From Bacteroidales bacterium (GTDB taxonomy: Bacteria; Bacteroidota; Bacteroidia; Bacteroidales; Lentimicrobiaceae): DNA of 5,221 bases. Shown here piece after piece: positions 1-5,221 of this stretch (position 1 is the first letter of the stretch; the number at the start of each line of letters is the position of its first letter). The stretch covers positions 1-5,221 of the forward strand of contig JALHHH010000101.1 in NCBI GenBank assembly GCA_022837485.1, in the 5' to 3' direction. The translations under genes were made by a program, and so were the position numbers. Below the pieces are notes generated by a model. The model ran no database searches, was not told the DNA's origin, and saw only the letters and a list, made by a program, of their open reading frames with translations.

Positions 1-257
1 ATTCATCGTTGTTTTTGTTAAGACAGGATTAACAGGATTGACAGGATTTTCAGGTTCCAAAGTTTACTGATGCCGGTGAATTTTGTGACCGGGCTTGTTC
101 CGGGAGACGGCGATAGCCTGATAATGAGAGATTTCGGATTTCGGATTGCATAACTTTAATTTACATTTCTTATCGGGCTTTCCAATGATTAAACAGGGAA
201 TAGCATGAGATGTAATTGTCGGGCACTTTTTTAATCTGATAGCGGTTAGCCGGTCTG
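1..257. other. Gene-free left flank with short tandem repeats
   Basis: I see no convincing gene here. One minus-strand reading frame (64-309) stays open for 81 codons, but its first codons lie inside the 32-bp repeat at 290-321. Its sequence is rich in Lys, Cys, Ile and Pro without a domain I recognise, and part of it simply translates a 7-bp tandem repeat (ATTTCGG, 131-147, about 2.4 copies). Together with the 9-bp repeats at 23-58, the stretch reads as repeat-rich intergenic DNA of the kind that collects next to mobile cassettes. It could hold the decayed end of an older gene, but I could not identify one. Confidence 0.5.
23..58. repeat. 9-bp tandem repeat, about four units
   Basis: Three near-identical 9-mers follow each other without spacing: ACAGGATTA (23-31), ACAGGATTG (32-40) and ACAGGATTT (41-49). 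A degenerate fourth (TCAGGTTCC) lies at 50-58. The first seven bases are constant and the last two carry the variation. As 9 is divisible by three the array would not shift a reading frame, but it is not inside a recognisable gene. My recollection is that similar ACAGGATT arrays occur between genes in several environmental bacteria. Their role is unknown to me. Confidence 0.75.
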
Positions 258-321
258 TATTCAGAAAAACAGGCCTGATATTCTGAATATAATCAGAAAA
301 ACAGGCCAAAAAATCTGAATA
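258..321. repeat. Left pair of 32-bp palindromic repeats
   Basis: Two 32-bp units abut exactly, at 258-289 and 290-321. Each unit has outer arms TATTCAGA and TCTGAATA, which are reverse complements of each other, around a 16-base middle. In unit 1 that middle contains the palindrome CAGGCCTG, so the whole unit is an imperfect palindrome. Unit 2 has one change in the left arm (TAATCAGA), and the right half of its centre is replaced by an A-run, so its central symmetry is lost. The same unit occurs twice more at 1553-1616, in the same orientation. The pair lies 48 bp beyond the stop codon of the ATPase gene. A short inverted repeat (TATGTT/AACATA, 322-335) follows directly. Confidence 0.9.
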
Positions 322-369
322 TATGTTGTAACATACTTTAATTGAACGGTCACATTAATGAATCTATTA

Positions 370-1512
370 TCATTCAGGGTCTGATCCGGTAAAGGATTCA
401 AAGTTTTCTTTGTTTACCAGCAGGGTTTGATGCTGAGGATAGGCCTCGAGAAATGAAGCAGGGAACCTGCTTCTGGTCTCTTTCCATTTGATCTCGTATG
501 CATGCAGAACGCCATCCTGCTCTTCAATGTAATCGATTTCGGCCTGATCATGCGTCCTCCAGAAATAGGTATTCGGGAACGCTGATATGTAATGGTTCCT
601 TTTCATGCGTTCTGAAAGCAGAAAATTCTCCCACAATGCACCTTTGTCCAGGCGGAATTCGAACGGTGCAAAGTTGCTGATCAGCACATTTCTGATCCCA
701 TTATCGATGAAATAGTACTTTTTCCCTTTCTTGATCTCATTGCGCATGTTTCTGTTCAGTGCAGGCAGCTTGTATATTACATGGGTTTTTTCAAGTAAAT
801 CAATGTATTTTTCTACGGTATTACTATCAATATTGCCAATGGTATTTGACAATTCATTGTAACTTACTTCACTGCCGGTTTGAAAAGCCAGTGCCTGAAG
901 GAGTTTTTGCAGCTGAGCGGGTTTTCTGATCCCTTCGAATTTCAGGATATCCTTGTACAGATAACTTTGGGCTATTTCAATCAGAATTTCTTTTTCGTAC
1001 CCGGGATTGTTGATTACTTCCGGATAGGATCCGAAAATAAGCCTGTTTTCAAGACTTCTTCTGGCTTCGAGAATGTTTGTAAGCTTTACCAGTTCACTGT
1101 AACTTATCGGAAACAGGTAGAAGGTCCGCTTTCTCCCGGTAAGGGGTTCCTGCATCTGATTCATCAGGTCAAATGCGGATGATCCGGTGGCTATTATCTG
1201 CAACCCGGGATTCGTATCATGCAGTAATTTCAGTTTTAGTCCGATTTCAGGAACCTGCTGTGCCTCATCAATGATCACAAGGCGGGTGTCATTCCCTATC
1301 AGGTGGAGCAGTCGTGTACTGGTATCTGCCAGGGAAAGCTCGTTAAAGATATCAGCTTCATCGGCATTCAGCCAGATTGTTTTTACCTGTAATGATTCCA
1401 CTACCTTTTTCAATAAGGTGGTTTTTCCAACCTGACGGGCTCCGAGCAGCAGGATTATCTTGCTTTTAAAGCAGGCATTTTCGATCGTTTTCTGAAGGGT
1501 CCGGGTTATCAT
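370..1512 (-). CDS. AAA-family ATPase with DUF4143 C-terminal region
   Basis: This 380-residue, probably cytoplasmic protein has the layout of the DUF4143 (archaeal-type) ATPases. Walker A is GARQVGKTT at residues 24-32, Walker B LVIIDEAQ at 78-85, a sensor-like ATGSS at 108-112 and the family-typical LTGR at 124-127. Residues about 200-250 look like a winged helix-turn-helix. The C-terminal DUF4143 part has E296, then AEIDYIE (D328), then YEIKW (E341, K343), a spacing that fits a PD-(D/E)XK nuclease core. Family members are usually 370-430 residues, so this copy looks complete. No cellular role is firmly established for the family. It starts at an ATG with no Shine-Dalgarno sequence, has no operon partner, and is flanked on both sides by 32-bp palindromic repeats, suggesting acquisition as an independent unit. 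Domain assignment is strong; nuclease activity is inferred. Confidence 0.93.
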   Translation of the reverse strand: MITRTLQKTIENACFKSKIILLLGARQVGKTTLLKKVVESLQVKTIWLNADEADIFNELSLADTSTRLLHLIGNDTRLVIIDEAQQVPEIGLKLKLLHDTNPGLQIIATGSSAFDLMNQMQEPLTGRKRTFYLFPISYSELVKLTNILEARRSLENRLIFGSYPEVINNPGYEKEILIEIAQSYLYKDILKFEGIRKPAQLQKLLQALAFQTGSEVSYNELSNTIGNIDSNTVEKYIDLLEKTHVIYKLPALNRNMRNEIKKGKKYYFIDNGIRNVLISNFAPFEFRLDKGALWENFLLSERMKRNHYISAFPNTYFWRTHDQAEIDYIEEQDGVLHAYEIKWKETRSRFPASFLEAYPQHQTLLVNKENFESFTGSDPE

Positions 1513-1528
1513 GAGTTCTCTTTATTTG

Positions 1529-1536
1529 CAAAAATA
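1529..1536 (-). promoter_or_regulatory. Candidate -7 promoter element of ATPase gene
   Basis: Read on the minus strand these bases are TATTTTTG, matching the Bacteroidota -7 consensus TAnnTTTG. Transcription would begin only about ten bases before the ATG at 1512, giving a very short leader. No TTTG occurs at the expected -33 spacing. That position falls at the edge of the 32-bp repeat array, so a protein bound to the repeats could directly affect RNA polymerase. The match is short and the surroundings are A/T-rich, so chance is possible. Confidence 0.45.
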
Positions 1537-1552
1537 CGCAAACATTTCAAAA

Positions 1553-1616
1553 TATTCAGAAAAACAGGCCTGATATTCGGAATATATTCAGAAAAACAGG
1601 CCTGAAATTCTGAAAA
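1553..1616. repeat. Right pair of 32-bp palindromic repeats
   Basis: Two more copies of the 32-bp unit lie head to tail at 1553-1584 and 1585-1616, in the same orientation as the pair at 258-321. Unit 3 differs from unit 1 only by TCGGAATA in its right arm. Unit 4 has two changes on its right side (GAAAT in the middle and a TCTGAAAA arm). All four units share an unbroken 15-base core, TCAGAAAAACAGGCC, so nearly all divergence is on one side of the palindrome. The pair begins 40 bp upstream of the ATPase start codon, just behind the candidate promoter, and ends 45 bp from the stop codon of the SpmAB gene. Confidence 0.9.
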
Positions 1617-1661
1617 AGTATGCCTGTAAGGAGATAATCACCTCAGGTCCCGGGCTGCAGA

Positions 1662-2894
1662 TCAGTGAAAAAACAAATACGCTACAAAAATGGCGGCAAT
1701 AACTCCGGCAAGGTCGGCAATAAGTCCTGCAGTTATGGCGTAACGGGTTTTTTTGATCCCTACTGAGCCAAAATAGACGGCGATGATATAGAATGTGGTA
1801 TCGGCGGCGCCCTGGAAGATGCAGGAAAGGCGTCCAGCAAAGGAATCGGCTCCATACGTTTTCATGGTATCCACCATCATTCCCCGTGCACCGGAACCGC
1901 TCAGGGGTTTCATAAAGGCGGTTGGCAAGGCTTCCACAAAATCGGTATTGAATCCCAGGGCGGCCACACCCTGCCCTATTCCCTGCACCAGAAAATCCAT
2001 TGCCCCGCAGGCGCGAAAAACGCCGATTCCTACCAGGATGGCAACCAGGTAAGGAATGATGCGCACACTTATCTGAAATCCGTCTTTGGCTCCTTCTATG
2101 AATGCCTCGTATACGTTGACTTTCCGGAGCAGAGCCAGAAGGATAAACATAAAAATTATGGTAAACAGGATAAGGTTGCCTGCTACCGATGAAATAACGC
2201 TCACCTGTTCCTGCGGGATCGTGCTGAAATACCAGATGATAGCAGAAATAAAAAGAGTAAATCCGCCCAGGTAAAGAAGAATTGCCTTATTCAACAGGTT
2301 TATACGTTGAAAAGCTGACACGGCAATTATCCCCGAAAGGGTAGAAAAGAACGTTGCCAGCAGGATAGGGATAAACACATCGGATGGGTCGGCGGCGCCC
2401 AGCTGAGTGCGGTATACCATGATACTTATGGGGATCAGGGTAAGTCCGGAGGCATTAAGCACCAGAAACATTATCATGGCATTGCTAGCCGTATTCTTGT
2501 CTTTGTTCAGCTCCTGCAGCTGTGTCATTGCCTTGAGTCCCAGCGGGGTTGCAGCATTGTCGAGCCCCAGCATGTTTGCGGCAATGTTCATCATAATGGA
2601 TCCGCTGGCGGGGTGTCCTTTGGGGATTTCGGGAAACAGCCTGCTGAACAGCGGCCCTACTGCCCGCGACATCAGGTTCACGATTCCGCCGGCTTCGCCA
2701 ACCTTCATCAGTCCCATCCACAGCGTCATCACTCCGGTAAGCCCCAGGGAGATTTCGAAGCCCGTTTTAGCCATCTCAAACGTGCTGTTCATCATTTCGG
2801 GAAAGATGGTGACGTCACCTAAAAAAATCAGGCGGAACAATCCGATAATAAATGCAAGGATGAAAAAAGCTACCCAGATGTAATTCAGAACCAT
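1662..2894 (-). CDS. SpmA-SpmB fusion, nucleoside-recognition (Gate) membrane protein
   Basis: This is a polytopic inner-membrane protein of 410 residues with roughly ten hydrophobic segments. The first half matches SpmA: it opens MVLNYIW and carries HPASG (94-98), MMNIAANMLGL and the signature NAATPLGLKAM (113-123). The second half matches SpmB, with PLSGSGARGM (330-339), DSFAGR and QGAADTTFY (361-369). In Bacillus these are separate proteins that affect spore-core dehydration; in non-sporulating Bacteroidota the fused form is widespread and its substrate is unknown. I chose the ATG at 2894 over a TTG at 2924 because SpmA proteins begin at about this point and the TTG lies inside a probable promoter element. 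The gene is divergent from the beta-CASP hydrolase and has no operon partner here. The family call is firm; a transport role is inference. Confidence 0.93.
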   Translation of the reverse strand: MVLNYIWVAFFILAFIIGLFRLIFLGDVTIFPEMMNSTFEMAKTGFEISLGLTGVMTLWMGLMKVGEAGGIVNLMSRAVGPLFSRLFPEIPKGHPASGSIMMNIAANMLGLDNAATPLGLKAMTQLQELNKDKNTASNAMIMFLVLNASGLTLIPISIMVYRTQLGAADPSDVFIPILLATFFSTLSGIIAVSAFQRINLLNKAILLYLGGFTLFISAIIWYFSTIPQEQVSVISSVAGNLILFTIIFMFILLALLRKVNVYEAFIEGAKDGFQISVRIIPYLVAILVGIGVFRACGAMDFLVQGIGQGVAALGFNTDFVEALPTAFMKPLSGSGARGMMVDTMKTYGADSFAGRLSCIFQGAADTTFYIIAVYFGSVGIKKTRYAITAGLIADLAGVIAAIFVAYLFFH

Positions 2895-2921
2895 AAGCGG
2901 GCCTTTGAGAAGTTCAACTGC

Positions 2922-2929
2922 CAAAAGTA
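2922..2929 (-). promoter_or_regulatory. Candidate -7 promoter element of SpmAB gene
   Basis: The minus strand reads TACTTTTG, a match to the Bacteroidota -7 consensus TAnnTTTG, 27 bases before the ATG at 2894. Transcription would start near 2916 and give a leader of about 20 bases. The element contains the TTG that would otherwise extend the protein by ten residues, which argues against that start. No clear -33 TTTG is visible. Confidence 0.45.
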
Positions 2930-3018
2930 TTAATTTAATGTCGAATTCAGTCTGTCATTTTTTTCGTTTTTCTTTATGCGGATGCGAATACAGAACCCCG
3001 GGCATACGGGATTTTGGT

Positions 3019-3026
3019 TACATTTG
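3019..3026 (+). promoter_or_regulatory. Candidate -7 promoter element of hydrolase gene
   Basis: TACATTTG fits TAnnTTTG and lies 44 bases before the ATG at 3071, implying a leader of about 35-40 bases. No TTTG is present at the usual -33 distance. It is paired back to back with the minus-strand candidate at 2922-2929, as expected for a divergent intergenic region of this length. Confidence 0.4.
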
Positions 3027-3070
3027 AAATTCAGAACACATAACGGAATTTATTCAGAAATCACTAAAGC

Positions 3071-4474
3071 ATGAAACTGCAATTTCTTGGTGCCGCGCGG
3101 GAAGTTACCGGAAGCAAGCACCTGATCACAACAGAAGAAGGAAAGAAGATATTGCTGGATTGCGGCATATATCAGGGCAAGGGTCTCGAGACCGATTCCA
3201 TGAACCGCGATCTCGGCTTCGATCCTTCCGGGCTCGACCACATCATTCTTTCTCATGCCCACATAGATCATTCGGGGTTGATACCGTACATGTACCGGCT
3301 TGGTTTCAGGGGTTCGGTAATCTGCACCAATGCAACGCGGGATTTATGTTCTATTATGCTGCCCGACAGCGGCCATATTCAGGAAAACGATACGTATCAC
3401 TTCAATAAAAAGAGGGCGAAGCAGGGTTTAAAACCGGTTGAACCCATATATACGCTCGACGATGCCCGCAAGTGTATGGAGCTGTTTATAGGGGTTGCAT
3501 ACAACCGTAAGTTCAACATCGATAATAACATCCGGGTTAAGTTTACCAATACGGGCCATATGCTGGGCAGCGGAGTGGTTAGCCTGGAGATAAGGGATAA
3601 GGGCGGATGGCTTAGGATAGGCTATACGGGCGACATTGGTCGTAACAACAACCGTATTTTGCGCGATCCCGACCGTTTCCCGCAATGCGATTATCTTATT
3701 ACGGAATCCACTTATGGCGATCGCCTGCATCCATCTCGCCAGGACGCTGAATCTGAACTTTTACGGGTAGTAAAGGAAACATGTGAGGTACGGAAGGGCA
3801 AGCTTATTATACCCTCGTTTGCCATTGGCAGAACGCAGGAGCTTGTGCATGCGCTGAATAATTTTTTTAATGAAGGCCTCTTACCCAGGGTGAAAATATA
3901 CGTAGACAGTCCGCTGGCGGTAAATGCCACCGAAATCTTCCGGTTGCATCCCGACTGCTTTAATTCGGATGTTCATGAGGTGATGGAGACGGATCCCGAT
4001 CCTTTTGGTTTCAGTTCTTTGTTTTATATTAAAAGTGCGGAAGACTCTAAAAAACTGAATACATTGAAGCAACCCTGCGTCATTATTTCCGCATCGGGGA
4101 TGATGGAAGCCGGGAGGATCAAGCATCATCTGGCCAACAACATCAGTAATCCGCGGAATACGGTTCTTGCAGTAGGATATTGCAGTCCTTCAACCCTGGG
4201 AGCGCGGATACTGAGAGGGGATCCGGAGGTGTCGATTTTTGGAATAGTACATAAGGTGAAAGCGAAGATAGAACGGATAGAAGCCTTTAGCGGACATGCG
4301 GATTATAAAGAGATGATTGACTATCTGGGATGTCAGTCGAAGGACGATCTGCGTAAAATATTTCTCGTTCACGGGGATGCGGACGCAACGCGCGGATACA
4401 GGGAACACTTGCAGGAGGCGGGATACATGAACATAGAAATCCCCGTATTGAAGCAAACCTACAATCTGTCGTAA
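3071..4474 (+). CDS. MBL-fold beta-CASP RNA hydrolase (CPSF73/RNase J-like superfamily)
   Basis: This is a cytoplasmic zinc-dependent hydrolase of 467 residues, the usual length for bacterial MBL/beta-CASP proteins. Metallo-beta-lactamase motifs are all present: D30, HAHIDH (62-67), GHMLGSG with H163, and TGD with D188. The beta-CASP motifs follow: motif A E212 in TESTYGDR, motif B H409 in SGHAD and motif C H434 in LVHGD. PSFAIGRTQE (248-257), VDSPLA (278-283) and SASGMMEAGR (340-349) are also characteristic. The set of metal ligands and catalytic residues appears complete, so the enzyme should be active as an RNA endo- and/or exonuclease. Its specific substrate cannot be read from sequence, and the C-terminal domain of RNase J is absent. 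The ATG at 3071 has no Shine-Dalgarno sequence, but the protein begins directly with the conserved first strand (MKLQFLGAAREVTGS), which fixes the start. Confidence 0.96.
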   Translation: MKLQFLGAAREVTGSKHLITTEEGKKILLDCGIYQGKGLETDSMNRDLGFDPSGLDHIILSHAHIDHSGLIPYMYRLGFRGSVICTNATRDLCSIMLPDSGHIQENDTYHFNKKRAKQGLKPVEPIYTLDDARKCMELFIGVAYNRKFNIDNNIRVKFTNTGHMLGSGVVSLEIRDKGGWLRIGYTGDIGRNNNRILRDPDRFPQCDYLITESTYGDRLHPSRQDAESELLRVVKETCEVRKGKLIIPSFAIGRTQELVHALNNFFNEGLLPRVKIYVDSPLAVNATEIFRLHPDCFNSDVHEVMETDPDPFGFSSLFYIKSAEDSKKLNTLKQPCVIISASGMMEAGRIKHHLANNISNPRNTVLAVGYCSPSTLGARILRGDPEVSIFGIVHKVKAKIERIEAFSGHADYKEMIDYLGCQSKDDLRKIFLVHGDADATRGYREHLQEAGYMNIEIPVLKQTYNLS

Positions 4475-4580
4475 AACGGAGCCTGACCTTATCCGGCGGG
4501 TTTATGTTTCAACTTGTCGGGCAGGGGAGTAAAAAATACTGCATAAGTATTTAAAGATCAGGATAAATATTCCATTAAAT

Positions 4581-4614
4581 AGAAACGGCGACCGGAATTC
4601 CGGTCGCCGTTTCT
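4581..4614. terminator. Bidirectional hairpin terminator
   Basis: A perfect 34-bp palindrome with 17-base halves, centred on GGAATTCC. As RNA it folds into a 15-bp stem (including ACGGCGACCGG) with an AATT loop. The base of the stem is A-rich on one side and T-rich on the other in both orientations. It lies between the converging hydrolase gene (stop at 4474) and exbD gene (stop at 4637), so it can end transcripts from both. No long T-run follows the stem on either strand. Confidence 0.8.
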
Positions 4615-4636
4615 GGTATTAACTATGAAAAAAAAA

Positions 4637-5104
4637 TTAATCGTTGGCTTCGGCTTTTTTACGGGTAGAGTAGTTGATTTTAAATGCACCAACTTTACGT
4701 AGTTCCTGTTTGATATCTGTAACAATACCCATACGTACTTCTTTGTCGACTTTCAGGGAAGTGGTAAGAAGAGGCCTGTCGGCTTCGGGTCTTGCTTCCC
4801 TTTCGGAGAAGATAAACTCAGCGATATCGGCAACGCTTCTGAAGCTGTCGTTTAACTGGATACGCGATTCGGTACCGAGTTTGGTTTGCAGCGGAGGTCC
4901 GACGTAGATATAGCTTACCAGAGCTTTCTTTTCAAGTTTCTGTACCTCAGTCGCATCCGGTGCCTTGATTCGCACTTTCACGGTTACTTCCCTCATGGTG
5001 GTAACCATCATGAAGAAGATAAGCATCATGAAGATGATATCGGGCATGGAAGATGTATTGAGGGCAGGAGGTTCTTTGGAACCTTCTTTCTTAAAACGGG
5101 CCAT
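4637..5104 (-). CDS. exbD: ExbD/TolR-type biopolymer transport protein
   Basis: This 155-residue protein has a short basic cytoplasmic N-terminus, one transmembrane helix (about residues 22-37, PDIIFMMLIFFMMVTTM) and a periplasmic domain. D22 at the start of the helix corresponds to the proton-carrying aspartate of ExbD and TolR. ExbD works with ExbB to harness the proton motive force and energise TonB for uptake through outer-membrane receptors. The periplasmic part (KLEKKALVSYIYVG, then LTTSLKVDKEVRMGIVTDIKQELR) resembles the second ExbD of the tandem pairs common in Bacteroidota. It starts one base after the stop codon of the preceding exbD-like gene and has a strong AGGAGG site, so the two are probably co-transcribed in one operon with exbB expected further upstream, outside the window. 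The family call is firm; TonB rather than Tol function is inferred from the pairing. Confidence 0.95.
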   Translation of the reverse strand: MARFKKEGSKEPPALNTSSMPDIIFMMLIFFMMVTTMREVTVKVRIKAPDATEVQKLEKKALVSYIYVGPPLQTKLGTESRIQLNDSFRSVADIAEFIFSEREARPEADRPLLTTSLKVDKEVRMGIVTDIKQELRKVGAFKINYSTRKKAEAND

Positions 5105-5105
5105 A

Positions 5106-5221
5106 TTATTTTCCTCCTATATTTTCTGGTTCAGCTTCAGAGATTGCGACGGGTATAGCCTTTTGGACGGCTTCTTTGCTGATGTCGTCCTTGAGGTCGG
5201 CAAACTTGACGCCGAAGCGCT
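5106..5221 (-). CDS. exbD: ExbD-type protein, C-terminal fragment (runs off window)
   Basis: The last 37 codons of a minus-strand gene are visible, ending in TAA at 5106-5108; the rest lies beyond the window. The frame reads RFGVKFADLKDDISKEAVQK, then AIPVAISEAEPENIGGK. Endings with this pattern (basic/aromatic start, an acidic stretch, then IP-x-x-ISEAEP) are, to my knowledge, typical of the first ExbD in the Bacteroidota tandem ExbD pair. The transmembrane helix and its aspartate are not in view, so the assignment rests on this tail and on the exbD gene one base downstream. The other two minus-strand frames hit stop codons before this point or give low-complexity sequence. Confidence 0.75.
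   Translation of the reverse strand, partial: RFGVKFADLKDDISKEAVQKAIPVAISEAEPENIGGK
5113..5118 (-). promoter_or_regulatory. Strong ribosome binding site of exbD
   Basis: The minus strand reads AGGAGG, eight bases before the ATG at 5104. It is embedded in the final Gly-Gly codons of the upstream exbD-like gene. A full consensus site is uncommon in Bacteroidota, and none of the other complete genes in this window has one. It fixes the start codon and would permit efficient re-initiation by ribosomes finishing the upstream gene. Confidence 0.8.

Larger units (their letters stand above)
258..1616. mobile_element. Putative ATPase cassette bounded by direct repeats
   Basis: A single minus-strand ATPase gene is enclosed by two copies of the 32-bp repeat on either side, with nothing else between. 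The repeats are in direct orientation, so homologous recombination between unit 1 and unit 3 would release a 1295-bp circle with the gene and leave two units behind. No transposase, integrase, conventional terminal inverted repeat or target-site duplication outside the units is visible, so this is not a standard insertion sequence. It may be a mobile or duplicated cassette, or simply a gene with operator-like repeats at both ends. The mobile-element label is inference from the arrangement alone. Confidence 0.35.

Noticed and set aside
64..309. Minus-strand 81-codon open frame
   Set aside because: It starts inside a 32-bp repeat unit, translates a 7-bp tandem repeat, has no promoter or ribosome site, and shows no recognisable domain.
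322..335. TATGTT/AACATA inverted repeat next to the left repeat pair
   Set aside because: Six-base A/T-rich arms with a two-base gap are too short to form a useful hairpin; it could be an operator, but nothing else supports that.
258..1616. CRISPR array
   Set aside because: The 32-bp units abut with no spacers, occur only twice per side, and no cas gene is present.
2407..2883. Plus-strand 158-codon open frame
   Set aside because: It lies entirely antisense to the well-conserved SpmAB gene and is a shadow of its codon pattern.
3051..3060. TATTCAGAAA, matching the first ten bases of the 32-bp repeat
   Set aside because: The match stops there, the CAGGCC core is missing, and ten A/T-rich bases can match by chance; it lies in the hydrolase leader.
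4534..4552. AAATACT/AGTATTT hairpin downstream of the hydrolase gene
   Set aside because: Seven A/T-rich pairs with a five-base loop form a weak stem; the nearby GC-rich palindrome is a much better terminator.
4628..4636. Nine-base A-run (T-run on the minus strand) just after the exbD stop codon
   Set aside because: No stable stem precedes it on the minus strand, so it is not a terminator by itself.

Overview
The window looks like a piece of a Bacteroidota chromosome, probably from the Bacteroidales/Marinilabiliales side. Three things point there: a pair of adjacent ExbD genes of the type common in that phylum, a fused SpmA-SpmB membrane protein, and A/T-rich upstream regions carrying the Bacteroidota -7 element TAnnTTTG with mostly no Shine-Dalgarno sequence. 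The assignment rests on protein and promoter style read by eye; no search was run.

Layout from left to right. Positions 1-257 hold no convincing gene, only short tandem repeats (9-bp units at 23-58 and a 7-bp unit at 131-147). Positions 258-1616 form a discrete module: one minus-strand gene for a DUF4143-type AAA ATPase (370-1512), bracketed by two tandem copies of a 32-bp imperfect palindrome on each side (258-321 and 1553-1616), all four in the same orientation. Positions 1662-2894 encode the minus-strand SpmA-SpmB fusion. It is divergent from a plus-strand metallo-beta-lactamase/beta-CASP RNA hydrolase (3071-4474), and the gap between them carries a plausible -7 element in each direction. 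The hydrolase gene converges on the end of an ExbD operon, and the two are separated by a perfect 34-bp palindrome (4581-4614) that fits a bidirectional terminator. The right end (4637-5221, minus strand) holds a complete ExbD gene and the C-terminal end of a second ExbD gene just upstream of it. The two are one base apart and linked by an AGGAGG ribosome binding site.

The chromosomal genes appear to be housekeeping and functionally independent: proton-motive-force coupling for TonB transport (ExbD pair), RNA processing (beta-CASP enzyme) and a membrane protein of unknown substrate (SpmAB). The accessory element is the ATPase gene with its repeats. The protein combines a P-loop ATPase, a likely winged-helix segment and a PD-(D/E)XK-like C-terminal core with apparently intact acidic/lysine residues. 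The repeats are palindromic, occur only around this gene within the window, and lie directly behind its promoter. This suggests, but does not prove, a self-contained mobile or self-regulating ATPase cassette. It is the part of the window most worth a second look.
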